Assembly: GCA_037447655.1 (NCBI GenBank)
Contig: JBBHKE010002674.1
Span: 62,001-126,000, forward strand
Origin: Zygnema cylindricum
Lineage: Eukaryota; Streptophyta; Zygnematophyceae; Zygnematales; Zygnemataceae
DNA: 64,000 nt
Direction of reading: 5' to 3'
The notes under the pieces are model-generated. The model made no database searches. It had not been told where the DNA came from and saw nothing but the letters and a program-made list of their open reading frames with translations. The translations under genes and the position numbers were made by a program. Shown one piece after another: positions 63,796 through 64,000 of this stretch; the stretch's first letter is position 1; the number at the start of each line of letters is the position of its first letter.

Positions 63796-64000
63796 TGGTC
63801 CAAGGTTGAGGGATCGTCGTCGTATTTCGTCACCGGAATGTCCAACGATTCGGTTTCTTCCAATACTTCCTCCTCTTCCGTAGTCTCTTCCCTTTCCTCT
63901 ATAGGCTCGTCCGACGCGGTTCATGAGGGTTCGTATTCTTCGTCTACTTCCTTACCCCCTTCTACTTCGCGGACACCTTCTTCGTCCGATCCAACACCTT
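63790..64000 (-). pseudogene. Flank repeat F2 (5' part of the unknown coding sequence)
   Basis: Matches 50505-50705 at roughly 90% identity in the same orientation. On the minus strand the acidic frame (GGKEVDEEYEPS, then DEPIEEREETTEEEEVLEE, SLDIPVTKYDDDPST) has fewer stops than F1. It runs off the window end. Confidence 0.7.

Overview
The window is repeat-rich nuclear DNA of a eukaryote, most likely a land plant. The evidence is several Ty1/copia elements with the plant-type order (N-terminal cap, UBN2-like Gag, CCHC knuckle, protease, pre-integrase, integrase, RT, RNase H), tRNA-iMet primer sites, a TRIM element, hAT-like elements with 8-bp target-site duplications (TSDs), TA-flanked MITEs and AAACCCTA-like motifs. 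Nothing looks prokaryotic. I cannot name the species. I see no convincing host gene; the best candidate is an unidentified 204-226 aa reading frame at 3.6-4.3 kb.

Layout. 0-6 kb: direct repeats, a palindrome cluster, a foldback MITE, a 54-bp tandem array, T-rich and GA-rich simple repeats and the orphan ORF. 6-13.5 kb: a ~90-bp tandem repeat interrupted by a hAT-like element (TIR CATAGTTCAAAAGTAGG), itself interrupted by a dead minus-strand copia element (copia-D, TSD GACGT). 13.6-14.5 kb: a TIR element. 14.5-26.8 kb: a truncated copia (copia-G) joined to a decayed minus-strand copia (copia-E); E's gag is split by a young full-length copia (copia-A, TSD TAGTA, 1452-aa uninterrupted Gag-Pol). 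28.3-32.5 kb: two related TIR elements (X, Y) back to back. Y holds a hAT MITE, a 552-bp TRIM whose LTRs each contain a tRNA-like gene, and a second hAT-like element. 32.6-33.5 kb: two TA-flanked MITEs. 35.7-44.4 kb: LTR-internal-LTR-internal-LTR of a non-autonomous retrotransposon with 2.3-kb LTRs, each carrying an 821/800-bp hAT-like insertion; a solo LTR of the same family at 45.8-47.2 kb preserves the empty site. 49.6-50.7 kb: a decayed minus-strand coding sequence. 50.8-64 kb: a tandem copia pair (C1, C2) sharing the same internal deletions; C1 is split by a fuller but dead copia (copia-B), C2 by a solo LTR (H), and the end of the window repeats the sequence left of C1.

How the parts relate. 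Copia-A, B, C and D and the 2.3-kb-LTR element use a primer site complementary to the anticodon arm of initiator tRNA-Met (GGTTATGGGCCCAC) rather than its 3' end. In A and B the Gag frame opens inside the 5' LTR and is read through this primer site, so the site's ATG, which pairs with the CAU anticodon, is a Gag codon. Remnants of this layout are visible in C, G and H. The 2.3-kb-LTR element has the same primer site and a similar polypurine tract but no coding capacity, so A/B-type copia enzymes are plausible trans-acting partners (inference). Copia-E and the TRIM use the conventional 3'-end tRNA-iMet site. The most unusual items are the tRNA-bearing TRIM, the primer site embedded in the Gag reading frame, a conserved hairpin in the copia LTRs, and an antisense initiator-tRNA-like fragment in those LTRs.
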